Shown here: one piece after another, positions 1 through 9,489 of the stretch | Position numbering within the stretch: position 1 is the stretch's first letter | Layout: each line of letters begins with the position of its first letter | IMG/VR virus record: IMGVR_UViG_3300025577_000001 | Location: 1-64,000 of that record | Direction: 5' to 3' (one strand) | Origin: a virus | Length of the DNA: 64,000 nt | Position numbers and translations under genes: made by a program | The notes under the pieces: generated by a model | The model's database searches: none | Told to the model about the DNA's origin: nothing | What the model saw: the letters and a program-made list of their open reading frames with translations, nothing else

Positions 1-612
1 CTCATTCAGATTGATGAGAGTTGAGCTATTCGCAGAGCTAACAAAAGTTTTGCTATTGCCGTTGATAAATGCGCTCGCTTGTCCGTACGTAGATCCGGCG
101 GTTCTTCTGTAGCCTGCAATGTTGTAATTGTTGTCAGGCGCGCCCGAAAACAAGCAGTTGCCGTTGTTGTAACGGTATCCCATCTCATCAGTGCGCAGAG
201 TATTAGACAGACATGCCCCTGCATTTATGCCAACCTGAAAAAGGCGAGAGTATGTAGACCCATCCAATGTCTTGGCAACAAACACTGTTGTCACGGCTGG
301 GTTGCCGCTCAGCCCTAACGTAGATGCGTTTATCAAGTGATCGGTGACGCCATTCGCGAAAACAATCTCACCTGTTCTCAGCTCAGGCCGCAGCGCTGCA
401 TCTGACTGCGAAAAATGCCGATTGTTTCCGCTCTTATCTCTCCATTCGGATACTTTGCCAGATATAGATGTGATGGTAGAGGCATCAGTAATATCGCCCC
501 AAAAGAGAAGGGATGGTTCATCAGTCGGTATCCATAGCTGAGGCGCGATCGCTGCGACTGTAGCCACTGGATTAAGAAACGCGCCCATCGGACGCCCGGT
601 TAGGATTGGCAT
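1..612 (-). CDS. Tail fibre / LamG-like receptor-binding protein (partial)
   Basis: An open frame starts at ATG 612 and runs without a stop to the window edge (204 codons visible), so the C-terminus is missing. After a short N-terminal segment the sequence reads like a concanavalin/LamG-type beta-sandwich: a W-x-DKSGNNRHFSQ stretch, FANGVTDHL, and many Gly, Asn, Ser and Thr residues. Such folds are common in phage receptor-binding proteins and in virion surface proteins. It starts 2 nt after the stop of the sialate-esterase-like fibre gene, in the same direction, so the two are probably co-translated. The function is inferred from fold-like composition and position, not from a diagnostic motif. 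Confidence 0.6.
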   Translation of the reverse strand, partial: MPILTGRPMGAFLNPVATVAAIAPQLWIPTDEPSLLFWGDITDASTITSISGKVSEWRDKSGNNRHFSQSDAALRPELRTGEIVFANGVTDHLINASTLGLSGNPAVTTVFVAKTLDGSTYSRLFQVGINAGACLSNTLRTDEMGYRYNNGNCLFSGAPDNNYNIAGYRRTAGSTYGQASAFINGNSKTFVSSANSSTLINLNE

Positions 613-614
613 AA

Positions 615-2513
615 TTAAACCGTGTAAGCAGGCATTGAATCGCCTGCGCCTAATTCATGCATTTCAAAGTTGTCGAAGCGCATGATAACCGCGTCGCTCG
701 TGCCAGCCTGCTTGAAATATCCAATACCTGCTGAGCCTGACGCATTCAGCAAGGTCGCTGTATTGTCAGTGTGAGTAAAGTCAAACAAGACTGTTCCAGT
801 TGCTTTTTCGTAGCCTTGACCTTTTATCTCTGTTGCAGATCCGTTAGTGACCGCTGACGCCTGAATGACGTAAGCTTTCGCTTTATCCCACGGCACCGAG
901 AATGGCACGTAAGCTTCGGTGAATCCGGGAAACTGCGAGGCAAAGGTATCTGTGGAGTAGCTGGCTTTGTTTACGCCGACTCGCACAGATGGTGTACTGC
1001 GTCCAGGCCGGACGGAGAGGTGATATCCACTATGCTCAGGATGTACGTATCTGAGATATAGATGGAAGCTTGGCTCTCCGTCCCATGTCTGTGCGGGCAG
1101 CTCCATGCGCGCCCACATGTTTTTGAACGAGTTCGCAGCCGGTCGCATGATGCGCGGATACCTTTTGATGGTGCCCACCGCTTCGTTATTGAGTCGTCTG
1201 AAGTAACCGGGCGCTGTGCCGTTGGCCTGCCAATATTGAACCCAGTCCGCTAGCGTGCCGTCTGCTGTGTCAGCGCCGCTGAAGTCTGTTGAATACGAGT
1301 AAGTCGCTGGCGCTGCGATCGCATCCTTAGAGATTGGCGTGCTCTCTTCTAGCACCGCTTCAATCTTGCCTGCCATGCATTGATAGCCAGCGATTGAGTA
1401 ATGGATTTGGTCGGGCAATAGCTCGCACTCGTCCACATTAATCAGTGCGTCACTCACATTCTGATGTGCAGTGCGAATAATGTTGGTGTTTGGATAGTTG
1501 GCATCGATATGCAAACGCACCATGTAAAACGGAATTGTCGCGCCAACAATCGAGCGAATCTCTGTTCTCAATGCTTCGACTTTTGCTTGATAAGCATTGG
1601 CCAAGGCAACTGTTCCATTCGCGTCGTTCTCGCCTTGGATGCCGATAGATCCAAACTCTTCCCAGCCGCCAGGATATGCGGTGCTGAGGATTGCCAAGCT
1701 TTGCTGATTATGCGCGGCCCATGCAGTGCGCTGCGTCTCGCCGGGATTCCAGCCGCCGCCGCTATTAAAGCCCGTCCCACCTTGCGCAGTGACGACAAAT
1801 ACGAAGTCTTTATTTGGATACGCGGCTTCGAGTGACAGTGCTAGATAAATGAGGCTTCCGTAGTTTTGGCTAAAGCTGGCGTCAATTGTCTTTATCGTGT
1901 TGCTGCTGTCTTCGATAAACTTTGCGCGTGATGGGTAAGGCCCTGGGTAGGTGCCATTCTGAACAGTCCCATAAGTGTTGCTCTGGCCCCAGAACCTGAC
2001 GATCGCTGGTTCTGTCGTTTGAGTGAATGCGTTGTAAGGCGCTGATACAACGCCCTCACTCTTTGGGAAGTAGCTCTCATCTAGCGTCTGATACGCAATA
2101 GCCACTGTGACCGCTTGCGCGGGCACTGGCTTGATCACCAGCGGCTTACCCGGTGGCCATAGGATGCCTAAGTTTGCTGGGTATGCTTCACTGATGCCGC
2201 CGCCCTTCACGGGCGCGTCAATCGTCCATACCTTTGTTGGCGTATTGGCGGTTAAAGCATCTTGCAACAGAATATCGCAAGGGCTTTCAGCCACTTTATT
2301 CTGCACGCATACATAAGTGAAATACAGCTGATCCGTGCCTAGTGCTGGCGTGGGAATCACGACTGTTTCGTCTGTGATAGTGAGCGGTTCAAACTTTGGC
2401 AGCACGCGGGCGCGAGCAATAGCCGCGTCGCCATCGCTGGCCAGCACAACAGATAAAGAATCTGTCGCGGCCTTTTGACCTCTATCAAATTGTGTAATCT
2501 GTTGTGCTTTCAC
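615..2513 (-). CDS. Tail fibre with SGNH/sialate O-acetylesterase (SASA) domain
   Basis: This 632 aa protein has a beta-rich N-terminus of about 170 residues, followed by an SGNH-hydrolase core. The block I nucleophile motif is FWGQSN, a G-E-N-D block lies near the centre (IGIQGENDANG), and the catalytic D-x-x-H pair is in LLPDQIHYS. The roughly 220 C-terminal residues look like a carbohydrate-binding beta-sandwich. SASA-family esterases remove O-acetyl groups from surface glycans, so this is a likely fibre-borne depolymerase or deacetylase used during adsorption. It is the first gene after the terminator that follows the capsid gene and is followed at once by another fibre-like gene. Confidence 0.75.
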   Translation of the reverse strand: MKAQQITQFDRGQKAATDSLSVVLASDGDAAIARARVLPKFEPLTITDETVVIPTPALGTDQLYFTYVCVQNKVAESPCDILLQDALTANTPTKVWTIDAPVKGGGISEAYPANLGILWPPGKPLVIKPVPAQAVTVAIAYQTLDESYFPKSEGVVSAPYNAFTQTTEPAIVRFWGQSNTYGTVQNGTYPGPYPSRAKFIEDSSNTIKTIDASFSQNYGSLIYLALSLEAAYPNKDFVFVVTAQGGTGFNSGGGWNPGETQRTAWAAHNQQSLAILSTAYPGGWEEFGSIGIQGENDANGTVALANAYQAKVEALRTEIRSIVGATIPFYMVRLHIDANYPNTNIIRTAHQNVSDALINVDECELLPDQIHYSIAGYQCMAGKIEAVLEESTPISKDAIAAPATYSYSTDFSGADTADGTLADWVQYWQANGTAPGYFRRLNNEAVGTIKRYPRIMRPAANSFKNMWARMELPAQTWDGEPSFHLYLRYVHPEHSGYHLSVRPGRSTPSVRVGVNKASYSTDTFASQFPGFTEAYVPFSVPWDKAKAYVIQASAVTNGSATEIKGQGYEKATGTVLFDFTHTDNTATLLNASGSAGIGYFKQAGTSDAVIMRFDNFEMHELGAGDSMPAYTV

Positions 2514-2535
2514 GTTTACCTTTGTAAAAGAAAAA

Positions 2536-2563
2536 GGCCGCTGAGTGATATCACTCAGCGGCC
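2536..2563 (-). terminator. Palindromic intrinsic terminator after capsid gene
   Basis: A perfect 28-nt palindrome begins GGCCGCTGAGTGATATC. On the minus strand it is followed by a TTTTTCTTTT tract. It separates the capsid gene from the tail-fibre genes. Confidence 0.8.
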
Positions 2564-2597
2564 TCTATTCGACTCCATACCATCTAGTCTAATTGAC

Positions 2598-3647
2598 CTA
2601 AGCGACTGTATTCGCTACGTCTTTTAGTACGGTGATACCTTGCTTCGGATTGTGGCACTTAAGCTGTAGAGACGTGGACATCTCAAATTCGATAACGTCA
2701 GGATGATCGTCATTGACAAGCGCCATGCGCCATTGCAAACCGTTGTAGCCAAAAAACGAAATCTTATCGTCATTCATCGCCGCTGCGTCAGCGTCATTGA
2801 ATGAATAAAGACCAAGCTTCATCGGATCTAAGAACAGGATCTGATTGTCTACGGCGCTGACAACGTCGCTAATGATGGGGATGCCATCAGCGGCGTAACG
2901 CACATACGGGAGCACATCGGCAACGATGTTCGTAAATGGCGATTGCGCTTGCGCTTCATTTTTGAATAGCTTACGCATTACGTCAGTCTCGATCACGTCA
3001 CTAGTCAGCGCGACTAGATTAGTGCCCGTGTTGGGACGTGATGTCGCACCCGCGATGCGTCGTTGACGCAACACCTGAGTGAACTTGTCAACGGTCAGCT
3101 CTTCTGGCGTACCTGGCGTTGCACCATCAATCTGAATAGAGCGCCAACGCGGCTCAGTTGTGCGGCTGATGCCGGCATAGGTGCCCGTCTGCTTAGCCAC
3201 TTCGTTAAGCCCGACGACGCCATAAGACGTATTGTTCAAAGTCCCAACACCTTCGTACAGCGCCCGGTTCATCTCTTGAGTGATCGAGATCAGCGCATCA
3301 TTGATTTCGATGCCGACAGGATCGCGCAATACGCCAATCTTGCTAATAGATGCCGCTTCGATTAGGTCACGCTTTAGCACCTTAAGTTGATGCTTAAAGT
3401 AATAGTTAGGGATTAGCAATTGCGCGGGCTCTACTTTGCCCTTGCTATCTTCAGTGAGCGGCCCGGCAACTTCACGGCCTGACGCTCCGGCATTGCCTAA
3501 CTTAGCGCCCCATTCAATAGCGCGCTGTGTTTGCAGTTGGGTTGAACCTGCGAGCAATCCTAGTAAAGGCGCTTCAGTCAGTCGGGTTTCAGCTAGCTGT
3601 TGCTCTGCGCGTGCGCACATCAGCTCAGCAGGGGTATATTCTGGCAT
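2598..3647 (-). CDS. Major capsid protein
   Basis: This 349 aa protein fits an HK97-type major capsid protein. It has an alpha-helical N-terminus, a middle region with RDPVGIEINDALISITQEM and YEGVGTLNN (typical of capsid P-domain or E-loop surroundings), and a C-terminal part with NQILFLDPMKLGLYSF and WRMALVNDDHPDVIEFEM. Length and position (just downstream of scaffold and portal genes and before a strong terminator) match the usual head gene order. No protease motif is visible in it. The family is assigned from context and sequence texture. Confidence 0.75.
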   Translation of the reverse strand: MPEYTPAELMCARAEQQLAETRLTEAPLLGLLAGSTQLQTQRAIEWGAKLGNAGASGREVAGPLTEDSKGKVEPAQLLIPNYYFKHQLKVLKRDLIEAASISKIGVLRDPVGIEINDALISITQEMNRALYEGVGTLNNTSYGVVGLNEVAKQTGTYAGISRTTEPRWRSIQIDGATPGTPEELTVDKFTQVLRQRRIAGATSRPNTGTNLVALTSDVIETDVMRKLFKNEAQAQSPFTNIVADVLPYVRYAADGIPIISDVVSAVDNQILFLDPMKLGLYSFNDADAAAMNDDKISFFGYNGLQWRMALVNDDHPDVIEFEMSTSLQLKCHNPKQGITVLKDVANTVA

Positions 3648-3673
3648 TTTGATTTACTAGGATTTTCCTAGGA

Positions 3674-4393
3674 TTAGTTAATTTTCAAAGTGGCTTCGCC
3701 GCTGGCGAATTCAGACAAGATCTGTTCAGATCTGCTTGAGTACTTGCCCGCATTAGGCGCAGGCGCATCGTTAGGCGTTTCTTTAGCACCGCTTCCCTGC
3801 ACGCCAGACGGCGGCACAAAGACTTTGCCATTGTCAGTGCCTAGATAAGCCTTGACGCTATCCGCAAGACCGACAGTGCGATCGCCGTCAACGACGAACC
3901 ATTGATCACCATCGCGCTTAAGTTTATCGGCGTAGTCAGTCGCCAAAACCTGGCGCAATAGCCCTTGATGTTGAGCATTGGAGTCAGCAATCGCACTAAC
4001 TAACGCAGTCGTCGAAGCCTCAGTGAACGCTTGCTTACGTTCGGCCTCAAGGTCAGCGGCCTGTTGCTCAAGCCGTTTATTTACATCAGCTAGCTGTGTT
4101 TGCAATGCTTGCACAGCTAAATTAGATGGCTCAGCTTTGGCGTCTTTTTCGTCGCCGTCACTATTGCTATCTTCTTTTTTGCCTTTAGGCTTGGATGATG
4201 ATTTAGAAAGCGCTGCGATCTCTCGGCTCATCTTGGCAGCTAAGCCCGTGGTGGCCTTGGTGACTAGGGCGCTGGTCGCCTCTGTAATCTGGCTGGTGAG
4301 CTGCTGCGAATGGGTCTTGAAACGCTCATCAAGACTTGAATTGTTCGCCTCCAAAGACGCGTCAATCAATGCTTGAATTTCTTCCTGTGTCAT
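3674..4393 (-). CDS. Scaffold-like head protein (coiled coil)
   Basis: This 239 aa protein lies between portal and capsid genes. It is very rich in Glu, Ala, Gln and Lys, with a predicted coiled coil around residues 85-130 (ALQTQLADVNKRLEQQAADL) and a lysine/serine/aspartate-rich linker before it. The short C-terminal segment (SEQILSEFASGEATLKIN) is typical of scaffold proteins that touch the capsid protein with their tail end. It probably assists prohead assembly. No catalytic motif of a head protease is visible. Confidence 0.6.
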   Translation of the reverse strand: MTQEEIQALIDASLEANNSSLDERFKTHSQQLTSQITEATSALVTKATTGLAAKMSREIAALSKSSSKPKGKKEDSNSDGDEKDAKAEPSNLAVQALQTQLADVNKRLEQQAADLEAERKQAFTEASTTALVSAIADSNAQHQGLLRQVLATDYADKLKRDGDQWFVVDGDRTVGLADSVKAYLGTDNGKVFVPPSGVQGSGAKETPNDAPAPNAGKYSSRSEQILSEFASGEATLKIN

Positions 4394-4474
4394 CTCGAAT
4401 CTTCCTTATATTTAGGATGTCTACCTGTCAATCTGGGTAGTTCAGATATCAATCTTCGGCTTCTTATATCGCCC

Positions 4475-6001
4475 TCACGATTCGGGCGTTGCTTCCGCAC
4501 TGGCCAATGCGGTTGCAGCTTCGATAGGCATAGTCGCCAATTCGTCAGCAACTATGTTTTTCTGCTCAGGCGTCAGATTGCCAAGCAAAAAAGCTAGCAA
4601 TTTCTCACGCACAAGCACGAATAAAGTCGGCGGTAGCAATAGCGCTAACCGCTCAATGTCGATCTCTACGAACGCTGTCAGAGACTCGATAAAGTCAGAC
4701 GCTTTATCATGGCCAAATTCATCTAGGCCCGATACCGCAATTTCCGAATACTGTCTATTGCCTGTCGCCTTCGCGACGAGTTGATAGATATCTTGTAGGG
4801 CGTCTGTGAAAATATGGCCATAGCTTTGTAGCCGTTCGTCTTCGTTGACGAAATCCATTTTCTTAGACTCACCTGAGGCTTCGCTGACGTTCTCGCCTTC
4901 CGAATAAGCTGCGCCGCCAATGGCTAATAATGCCCGTATCTCTTTTTTCGCTCTCTCAAGCGTGATAGTCAGCGGCTCAATGATCGCGCCGGTCGGCTCC
5001 GACCATGAAAAGTTGTCAGCCTCTACGACATGTTGTAAGCCTGTCGGTAACTCAGACGCTTGTTCAAACGTTACATCCAGGCTGTCTGGAATCATGGCGC
5101 GCTTATAATATCGCTGCCAATAGGCATTGGTTAATAAGTCATAGCGATGCGCTTCAAGCCTTAACGATTCCTCAGCCTTTGGGTAAGCCTGATTGCCGCC
5201 CCACATTTCATACGGTAGGACAACCCTGACGACCGGCACACAGCCGAAGCCATGACGCACCATGTCAACTTGCGATACTTCGTAAGCATCATTGAATAAG
5301 CTTACATAGTCGCCTCTATCATTTAGAATACTTCGGATTTTGCCATCCACGACCTTAACGTAGGCCGCGTAGGTGCAGATGCATTCATCATCAATAAACG
5401 TCCACAGCGCTTTCATACGAGGCGCAGCCGTTGGCGTCACCTCTTCGACAACCTGAAACACTTTCACCCAGGCAATAGCGCCGTCATCTTTTTCGTCCCA
5501 ACTCAGTACTTGCGCAGAGCTATAGAGGATTACTCTAGGCTTCAGCCCTAACGCCTCTTCATCAGCCGCCGATCGTGGCGTGTAAGGCGCGCGCGGCTTA
5601 TCGACATGCGCCCATACCTGGCGATAGGGTAGGCAATGACTGAATAACTCGTTCAATAGCTGGCGCTCAGTGCGGCCTTTACCATCATTGTTTTCCCTGA
5701 ACTCAGACCATAAGTCTTCGTCGATAGGGCCTGATATGTGTACCTGGCCATTGCTAAACTTAGTTGCCAATTGCGACACCGCCGCACCAAGCACATTACT
5801 GTACGTGAATTTTTCTATTCGCGCCTTATAGATATCGTCCTCTTCGTCGCGGCGTTGCTTTAGAAATAATGATAATTTGTCACGCAGTTTATAGCCGCCC
5901 TTGACGAGCAATGCGATGCGCTCAATGTGTGGCGACACCTCCGTGTACTCACCGCGCTCACTTTGTAAGACGCCAATCTTTAGCTTGTCTGGATAGTCCA
6001 T
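4475..6001 (-). CDS. Portal protein
   Basis: This 508 aa protein has the length and order of a phage portal, lying upstream of scaffold and capsid genes and downstream of head morphogenesis and terminase genes. Features are an N-terminal segment with YKARIEKFTYSNVLGAAVS, a beta-rich middle (VILYSSAQVLSWDEKDDG), a GVP-like VPVVRVVLPYE stretch, and a long helical C-terminal half with an acidic clip or stem region (LTITLERAKKEIRALLAI) and a Glu/Ala-rich tail. The portal forms the dodecameric DNA gate at the capsid vertex. It starts at ATG 6001 after a 24-bp inverted repeat. Confidence 0.75.
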   Translation of the reverse strand: MDYPDKLKIGVLQSERGEYTEVSPHIERIALLVKGGYKLRDKLSLFLKQRRDEEDDIYKARIEKFTYSNVLGAAVSQLATKFSNGQVHISGPIDEDLWSEFRENNDGKGRTERQLLNELFSHCLPYRQVWAHVDKPRAPYTPRSAADEEALGLKPRVILYSSAQVLSWDEKDDGAIAWVKVFQVVEEVTPTAAPRMKALWTFIDDECICTYAAYVKVVDGKIRSILNDRGDYVSLFNDAYEVSQVDMVRHGFGCVPVVRVVLPYEMWGGNQAYPKAEESLRLEAHRYDLLTNAYWQRYYKRAMIPDSLDVTFEQASELPTGLQHVVEADNFSWSEPTGAIIEPLTITLERAKKEIRALLAIGGAAYSEGENVSEASGESKKMDFVNEDERLQSYGHIFTDALQDIYQLVAKATGNRQYSEIAVSGLDEFGHDKASDFIESLTAFVEIDIERLALLLPPTLFVLVREKLLAFLLGNLTPEQKNIVADELATMPIEAATALASAEATPES

Positions 6002-6085
6002 ATTTTGTTTCCTCGCTCTTGTTGCGCCTTGTTGCGATCACGGTTAATATCTATTCATTGCGGCAGGTTCGGGCTGGATATGTAC

Positions 6086-6138
6086 GCAAACACAGAAGAG
6101 CCCCTCAGATTTTCTCTGAGGGGCTCTTCTGTGTTTGC
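6086..6138. terminator. Long 24-bp stem inverted repeat
   Basis: Arms of 24 nt (starting GCAAACACAGAAGAGCCCC) flank a 5-nt loop. There is no long T tract on either side, so it may act as an mRNA stabiliser, a bidirectional terminator or a protein site. It lies between the portal gene and the small gene upstream of it. Confidence 0.55.
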
Positions 6139-6152
6139 TATTGCCCTGTGAC

Positions 6153-6419
6153 TTAAGTCACCATCACAAAGCCTTGCGCCTTGCTATAGCGTCGAATCGA
6201 TTGCATCTGTGCACCCGTGAGAGTGCCTTGGGTCATCAGCGCTGTGTAAGTACTCGTCGCCATTACTCGCATCATCCGACGACGGCGGCCAACAATCATG
6301 TCAATCGCCTCTGGCACGGCTTCGCCTTCCATGATGGCGATATCGCCCAGCGTGTCGCCATCTTCGATCTTGACGGCTAAGTCCTCTAAGCCGTCGTAGT
6401 AAAGTACATCTAAAAACAT
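6153..6419 (-). CDS. Small head-region hypothetical protein
   Basis: This 88 aa protein starts at MFLDVLYYDG. An upstream in-frame extension of 13 residues is possible but lacks a ribosome site. The N-terminal half (LEDLAVKIEDGDTLGDIAIMEGEAVPEAID) is acidic and looks like a small beta barrel; the C-terminal half is basic and methionine-rich (GRRRRMMRVM). The position between head morphogenesis and portal genes suggests a head-to-tail accessory or capsid decoration role. No known family was recognised. Confidence 0.5.
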   Translation of the reverse strand: MFLDVLYYDGLEDLAVKIEDGDTLGDIAIMEGEAVPEAIDMIVGRRRRMMRVMATSTYTALMTQGTLTGAQMQSIRRYSKAQGFVMVT

Positions 6420-6566
6420 TGTATCTGTATGGTTTTGTGAGAATGTGTGTGATAACAAGTATCTTTTATTAGTCTATGTACGGAGCCGACCGCGTAGGGG
6501 ACTCACTCACAGACACTTTATATTCGTTCAAATTCACTCAGATTTAGCCAAATTCAGTGCATTTAC

Positions 6567-7112
6567 TTAAGCAACGCGTTCTAAAGTACACAGGCAATTA
6601 CCGATGCACTGGCACGCCTGGCCCGGCAATACCATATCGACCAGCCTCATGGGAGGTAGCGCAGAATACAGCACGCATTGCCGACAATGGTTAGAGCCGT
6701 GCAGGACACGTTTGAATAATACGTCTTCGCCGCGCGCATCTCGTGACCAGACTTGCCATGCCGCTGTGCGGGCGCTCTTTAGATATAGCGTCATCCGATG
6801 CGCAAACATGGCGATCGTAATCGCACCGAGCGCATACTCAGCGAATAGCTGCGATAGCGACCATTCCTTCGTTTCTGGGTTGTCTTGATCTTCTAATGCA
6901 GCGTTGACGATGGCGCGTTGCTCAGGCGTCAACGCACCGCTGGCCGTGGCTGTAGCGACAGACAAATATAGATTATCTAGCAGACTGCGCGCAGCCGCCT
7001 TGAATCTTGCCCAGGTTAGGTCGCCAGATTCTAGCGATTCTAGATAGCTTTTTAGATCTGCTATTGCCGCCGCGATCAGCCTGTTAACTTTGTCACCCGG
7101 AAAATCTGCCAT
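6567..7112 (-). CDS. Head morphogenesis-like protein with C-terminal Cys cluster
   Basis: This 181 aa protein has a helical N-terminal two thirds, followed by a C-terminal cysteine-rich module: HCRQC near residue 142, then CQC and NCLC near the end. The pattern (paired cysteines, a Pro-Gly linker, a second cysteine pair) is that of SPP1 gp7 / Mu gpF-type minor head proteins, whose C-terminal motif probably binds metal. Its place between the large terminase and the portal agrees. It is shorter than typical gp7 proteins, so it may be a reduced version. Confidence 0.55.
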   Translation of the reverse strand: MADFPGDKVNRLIAAAIADLKSYLESLESGDLTWARFKAAARSLLDNLYLSVATATASGALTPEQRAIVNAALEDQDNPETKEWSLSQLFAEYALGAITIAMFAHRMTLYLKSARTAAWQVWSRDARGEDVLFKRVLHGSNHCRQCVLYSALPPMRLVDMVLPGQACQCIGNCLCTLERVA

Positions 7113-7153
7113 GTTTTAGTATCAATGTATTTTGAATGATGGCGTGATGCGCG

Positions 7154-8434
7154 TCACGCTACGCTATCAACCGGCATGATATAGCGTCCCTCTAGCTGGC
7201 AGATAATATAAAGTGTGGCGTCTATACTGTGATCGCTTTGGCCCTTGGCCGGTTCACTGAGTAAGCGGCCTTCACCATCTTTGGCGCGATGGTAGTCTGA
7301 GAATTCGCTATAGAGACAATGGCACTCAGGGCCAAGCCATAGACGCTTTTGATAAAATAATGAGTTGCCAATCAGGGCGCGTTCCATTACGCCAGGCTTA
7401 GAGCGTACGACTTGTACGGCCTTGGTCATGCCGCTTAGTCCGTTATGCTTGCCATACCTTCGGAATGCGCGAATAGACGCAGGGCGATCGTCGGGCAAGA
7501 ACCATCTCTCCACACCGTACACGCTTTCGAGTTCATGGGCCTTGGCTTCGACTTCGTCGCTAGTGACCGGCAGGCCCGTGGTGTTTCGCCATTGGTCTAA
7601 TAGGTAATAGTGCGAGTCGTGGGAGATGCCGATGACTACCATCTGAGGATTAAGGTCGCCCCAGTCCATTCCGCCGAATACTGCGCGATAGCTGCTTGGC
7701 ACTGCGTCAGCCTTTGCCGCGTTAGTGATATGAGGGAATAGTTGCCCATCGAAGTCTTCAAAGCTGCCCATATATTCCTGGCGGAACACCTTGGGTGGCA
7801 ACTGCTCTTCGGCCCGGCTTAGCTCTCTTCTCGATATAAACGGATTGTCGAAACTGGTCGCGTGAAAATACGCCCATGACTTCTCAAGATGCGCGCGCTT
7901 AGCAAACTCATAAAAGTGGCTATTCTTTCCTTTGGGCGTTCCGATCACTAAGGCTTGATAGCCTTTGTTGCGCACTAATGCGGGCTGGATAACTTTGTCC
8001 CACACTTCCGGTGAAAAGTCTTGATACTCATCAAGCCCAGCCCATGCCGGATTTAAGCCACGCAGGCGATCGCCTTGCCTGTCAGCACCCCGCACTACTA
8101 GATCAGGCCGATCGCCTTTCCAGATGACTCGAAAGTCTGACTTATCACAGCGTTCGACAATGGGCAAACGTTCTAACAAATTTAGTAACGGTATCCAATG
8201 GATGGCGCGCGCCATCTTCAATGTGGGCATCGCTATCAATGCAATCTGGGGCGAGATTGGATTGATAGGCCCGCGCCAGGTCAGGCAAAATAGAATGGCC
8301 GTCACAATCAACAAAACGCTTTTACCAAAACCGCGTCCCGCGCATAGCACCTTGACCTGGGCGCGATGCCTAAATATGCGAATTTGCTTATTGTGTAAGT
8401 CTAGGTTTATCCCTAGCGCTTGCAGCAGCATCAA
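7154..8434 (-). CDS. terL: Terminase large subunit
   Basis: This 426 aa DNA-packaging ATPase-nuclease has an N-terminal ATPase with Walker A CAGRGFGKS (about residues 31-39) and Walker B LDEYQDF (about 135-141), a coupling-like VIGTPKGKN segment, and a C-terminal RNase H-like nuclease whose first acidic residue lies in FGGMDWGDLNP. A further acidic stretch is WFLPDDRPAS, and SDHSIDATLY near the C-terminus fits the last metal ligand. The ATG overlaps the stop of the small-subunit gene (ATGA-type), indicating coupled translation. Confidence 0.9.
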   Translation of the reverse strand: MMLLQALGINLDLHNKQIRIFRHRAQVKVLCAGRGFGKSVLLIVTAILFCLTWRGPINPISPQIALIAMPTLKMARAIHWIPLLNLLERLPIVERCDKSDFRVIWKGDRPDLVVRGADRQGDRLRGLNPAWAGLDEYQDFSPEVWDKVIQPALVRNKGYQALVIGTPKGKNSHFYEFAKRAHLEKSWAYFHATSFDNPFISRRELSRAEEQLPPKVFRQEYMGSFEDFDGQLFPHITNAAKADAVPSSYRAVFGGMDWGDLNPQMVVIGISHDSHYYLLDQWRNTTGLPVTSDEVEAKAHELESVYGVERWFLPDDRPASIRAFRRYGKHNGLSGMTKAVQVVRSKPGVMERALIGNSLFYQKRLWLGPECHCLYSEFSDYHRAKDGEGRLLSEPAKGQSDHSIDATLYIICQLEGRYIMPVDSVA

Positions 8435-8925
8435 TCATCTTCCTGGAAGTCGTCGCCGTCGTCAGTCCATTCATCATCATTAGGTTCTGCAACGTTGATC
8501 GTAATCTCAAACGCTTCGCGCGTCGCCTTATCAGCGTCTAAGATGCGTTCAATAATCCATCGCGACGGTGCGTAGCCAATGCGTACTTCAGTAAACGATC
8601 CTTCATTATCGCCGCTGCGCTCGATGGTGACTTTCCCGCGCGTCTTCAAATACTCTAGTATCCATTCATTCGCCAGGCGTTGCTTTTCCTGCAACTCCGC
8701 CACCTTGGCATCGACGTCAGCCGGATCGGGAATATGGCCATTACTGATAACGTCGTCTAGCTCAGGATACTTTTTGCGCCAAGTCGTTAGCGTGCGGCGC
8801 GTGATTCCCATCGCAGCGGCGATCTCATTCTTCGTCGCATATTGCTTCGCCATGCGGCGCGCGATGTCTAATAGCTCCGGGCCGTATGACGAGTGTCCCT
8901 TGTTTGTCTTTTTTCGTATGCTCAT
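8431..8925 (-). CDS. terS: Terminase small subunit
   Basis: This 164 aa protein has an N-terminal helix-turn-helix (ATKNEIAAAMGITRRTLTTW, about residues 31-50), a helical middle involved in oligomer formation in such proteins, and an acidic C-terminal tail (DDEWTDDGDDFQEDD). It would recognise phage DNA and load the large subunit. Its 3' end overlaps terL by 4 nt. A 19-nt sequence just upstream (8938-8956) is repeated at 45325-45343. Confidence 0.8.
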   Translation of the reverse strand: MSIRKKTNKGHSSYGPELLDIARRMAKQYATKNEIAAAMGITRRTLTTWRKKYPELDDVISNGHIPDPADVDAKVAELQEKQRLANEWILEYLKTRGKVTIERSGDNEGSFTEVRIGYAPSRWIIERILDADKATREAFEITINVAEPNDDEWTDDGDDFQEDD

Positions 8926-8961
8926 ACCTTTTAGTAGCCTTCAGATTTTGCCATCTTCAAT

Positions 8962-9489
8962 TCAGTACAAGCGTATCTCAGGCCATAGCACTGTCGCCAA
9001 TGCGTCCAACGCCGACACATAGTCGCCGCGCTGCGCAGATGCAACCTCATCGAATAAGCAATGCTCAGCTATGATCGCCGCTTCGGCATTAGCTCCAATT
9101 AGCTTAAGCGCAGCGCAAATGTCTGAGGATTCCAATACTGACAGCAGCGGCTTGCCGGGCACCAATTCACTGAGCGGTGCATTCACCCGCGTCGCGTCCA
9201 CCATATCTAAAGCGCCCGCATAATACTGCGCCAATGCTTCGGCCAATTCTTCTAGGTCAATACAATGCGCTGCGGGCGCGATCGTCGAAGTCTTTGGCGT
9301 GGATGCGACATGATAGCGCGGCGGCGTCTCACGGTGCCTTAGATGCCTAGCACTGAATCTGGCGACGCCCTTGAAATCTGGGGTTATGGCTAGCGCGCTT
9401 TGCATCGTCATCATAAGGTCTGTCACTAATTGCTTCGTTTTCTGCTTCCATTGTAAACGAGAATTAGAGGGCGCTTTGATAGACCTCAT
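8962..9489 (-). CDS. Hypothetical protein upstream of terminase genes
   Basis: This 175 aa protein has a basic N-terminus (SNSRLQWKQKTKQL) and a largely helical, acidic C-terminal two thirds with ALAQYYAGALDMVDA and ALKLIGANAEAAIIAEHCL. It overlaps the upstream HTH gene by 26 nt, so both are likely translated together. Position next to the terminase suggests a packaging or regulatory accessory role. No family was recognised. Confidence 0.55.
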   Translation of the reverse strand: MRSIKAPSNSRLQWKQKTKQLVTDLMMTMQSALAITPDFKGVARFSARHLRHRETPPRYHVASTPKTSTIAPAAHCIDLEELAEALAQYYAGALDMVDATRVNAPLSELVPGKPLLSVLESSDICAALKLIGANAEAAIIAEHCLFDEVASAQRGDYVSALDALATVLWPEIRLY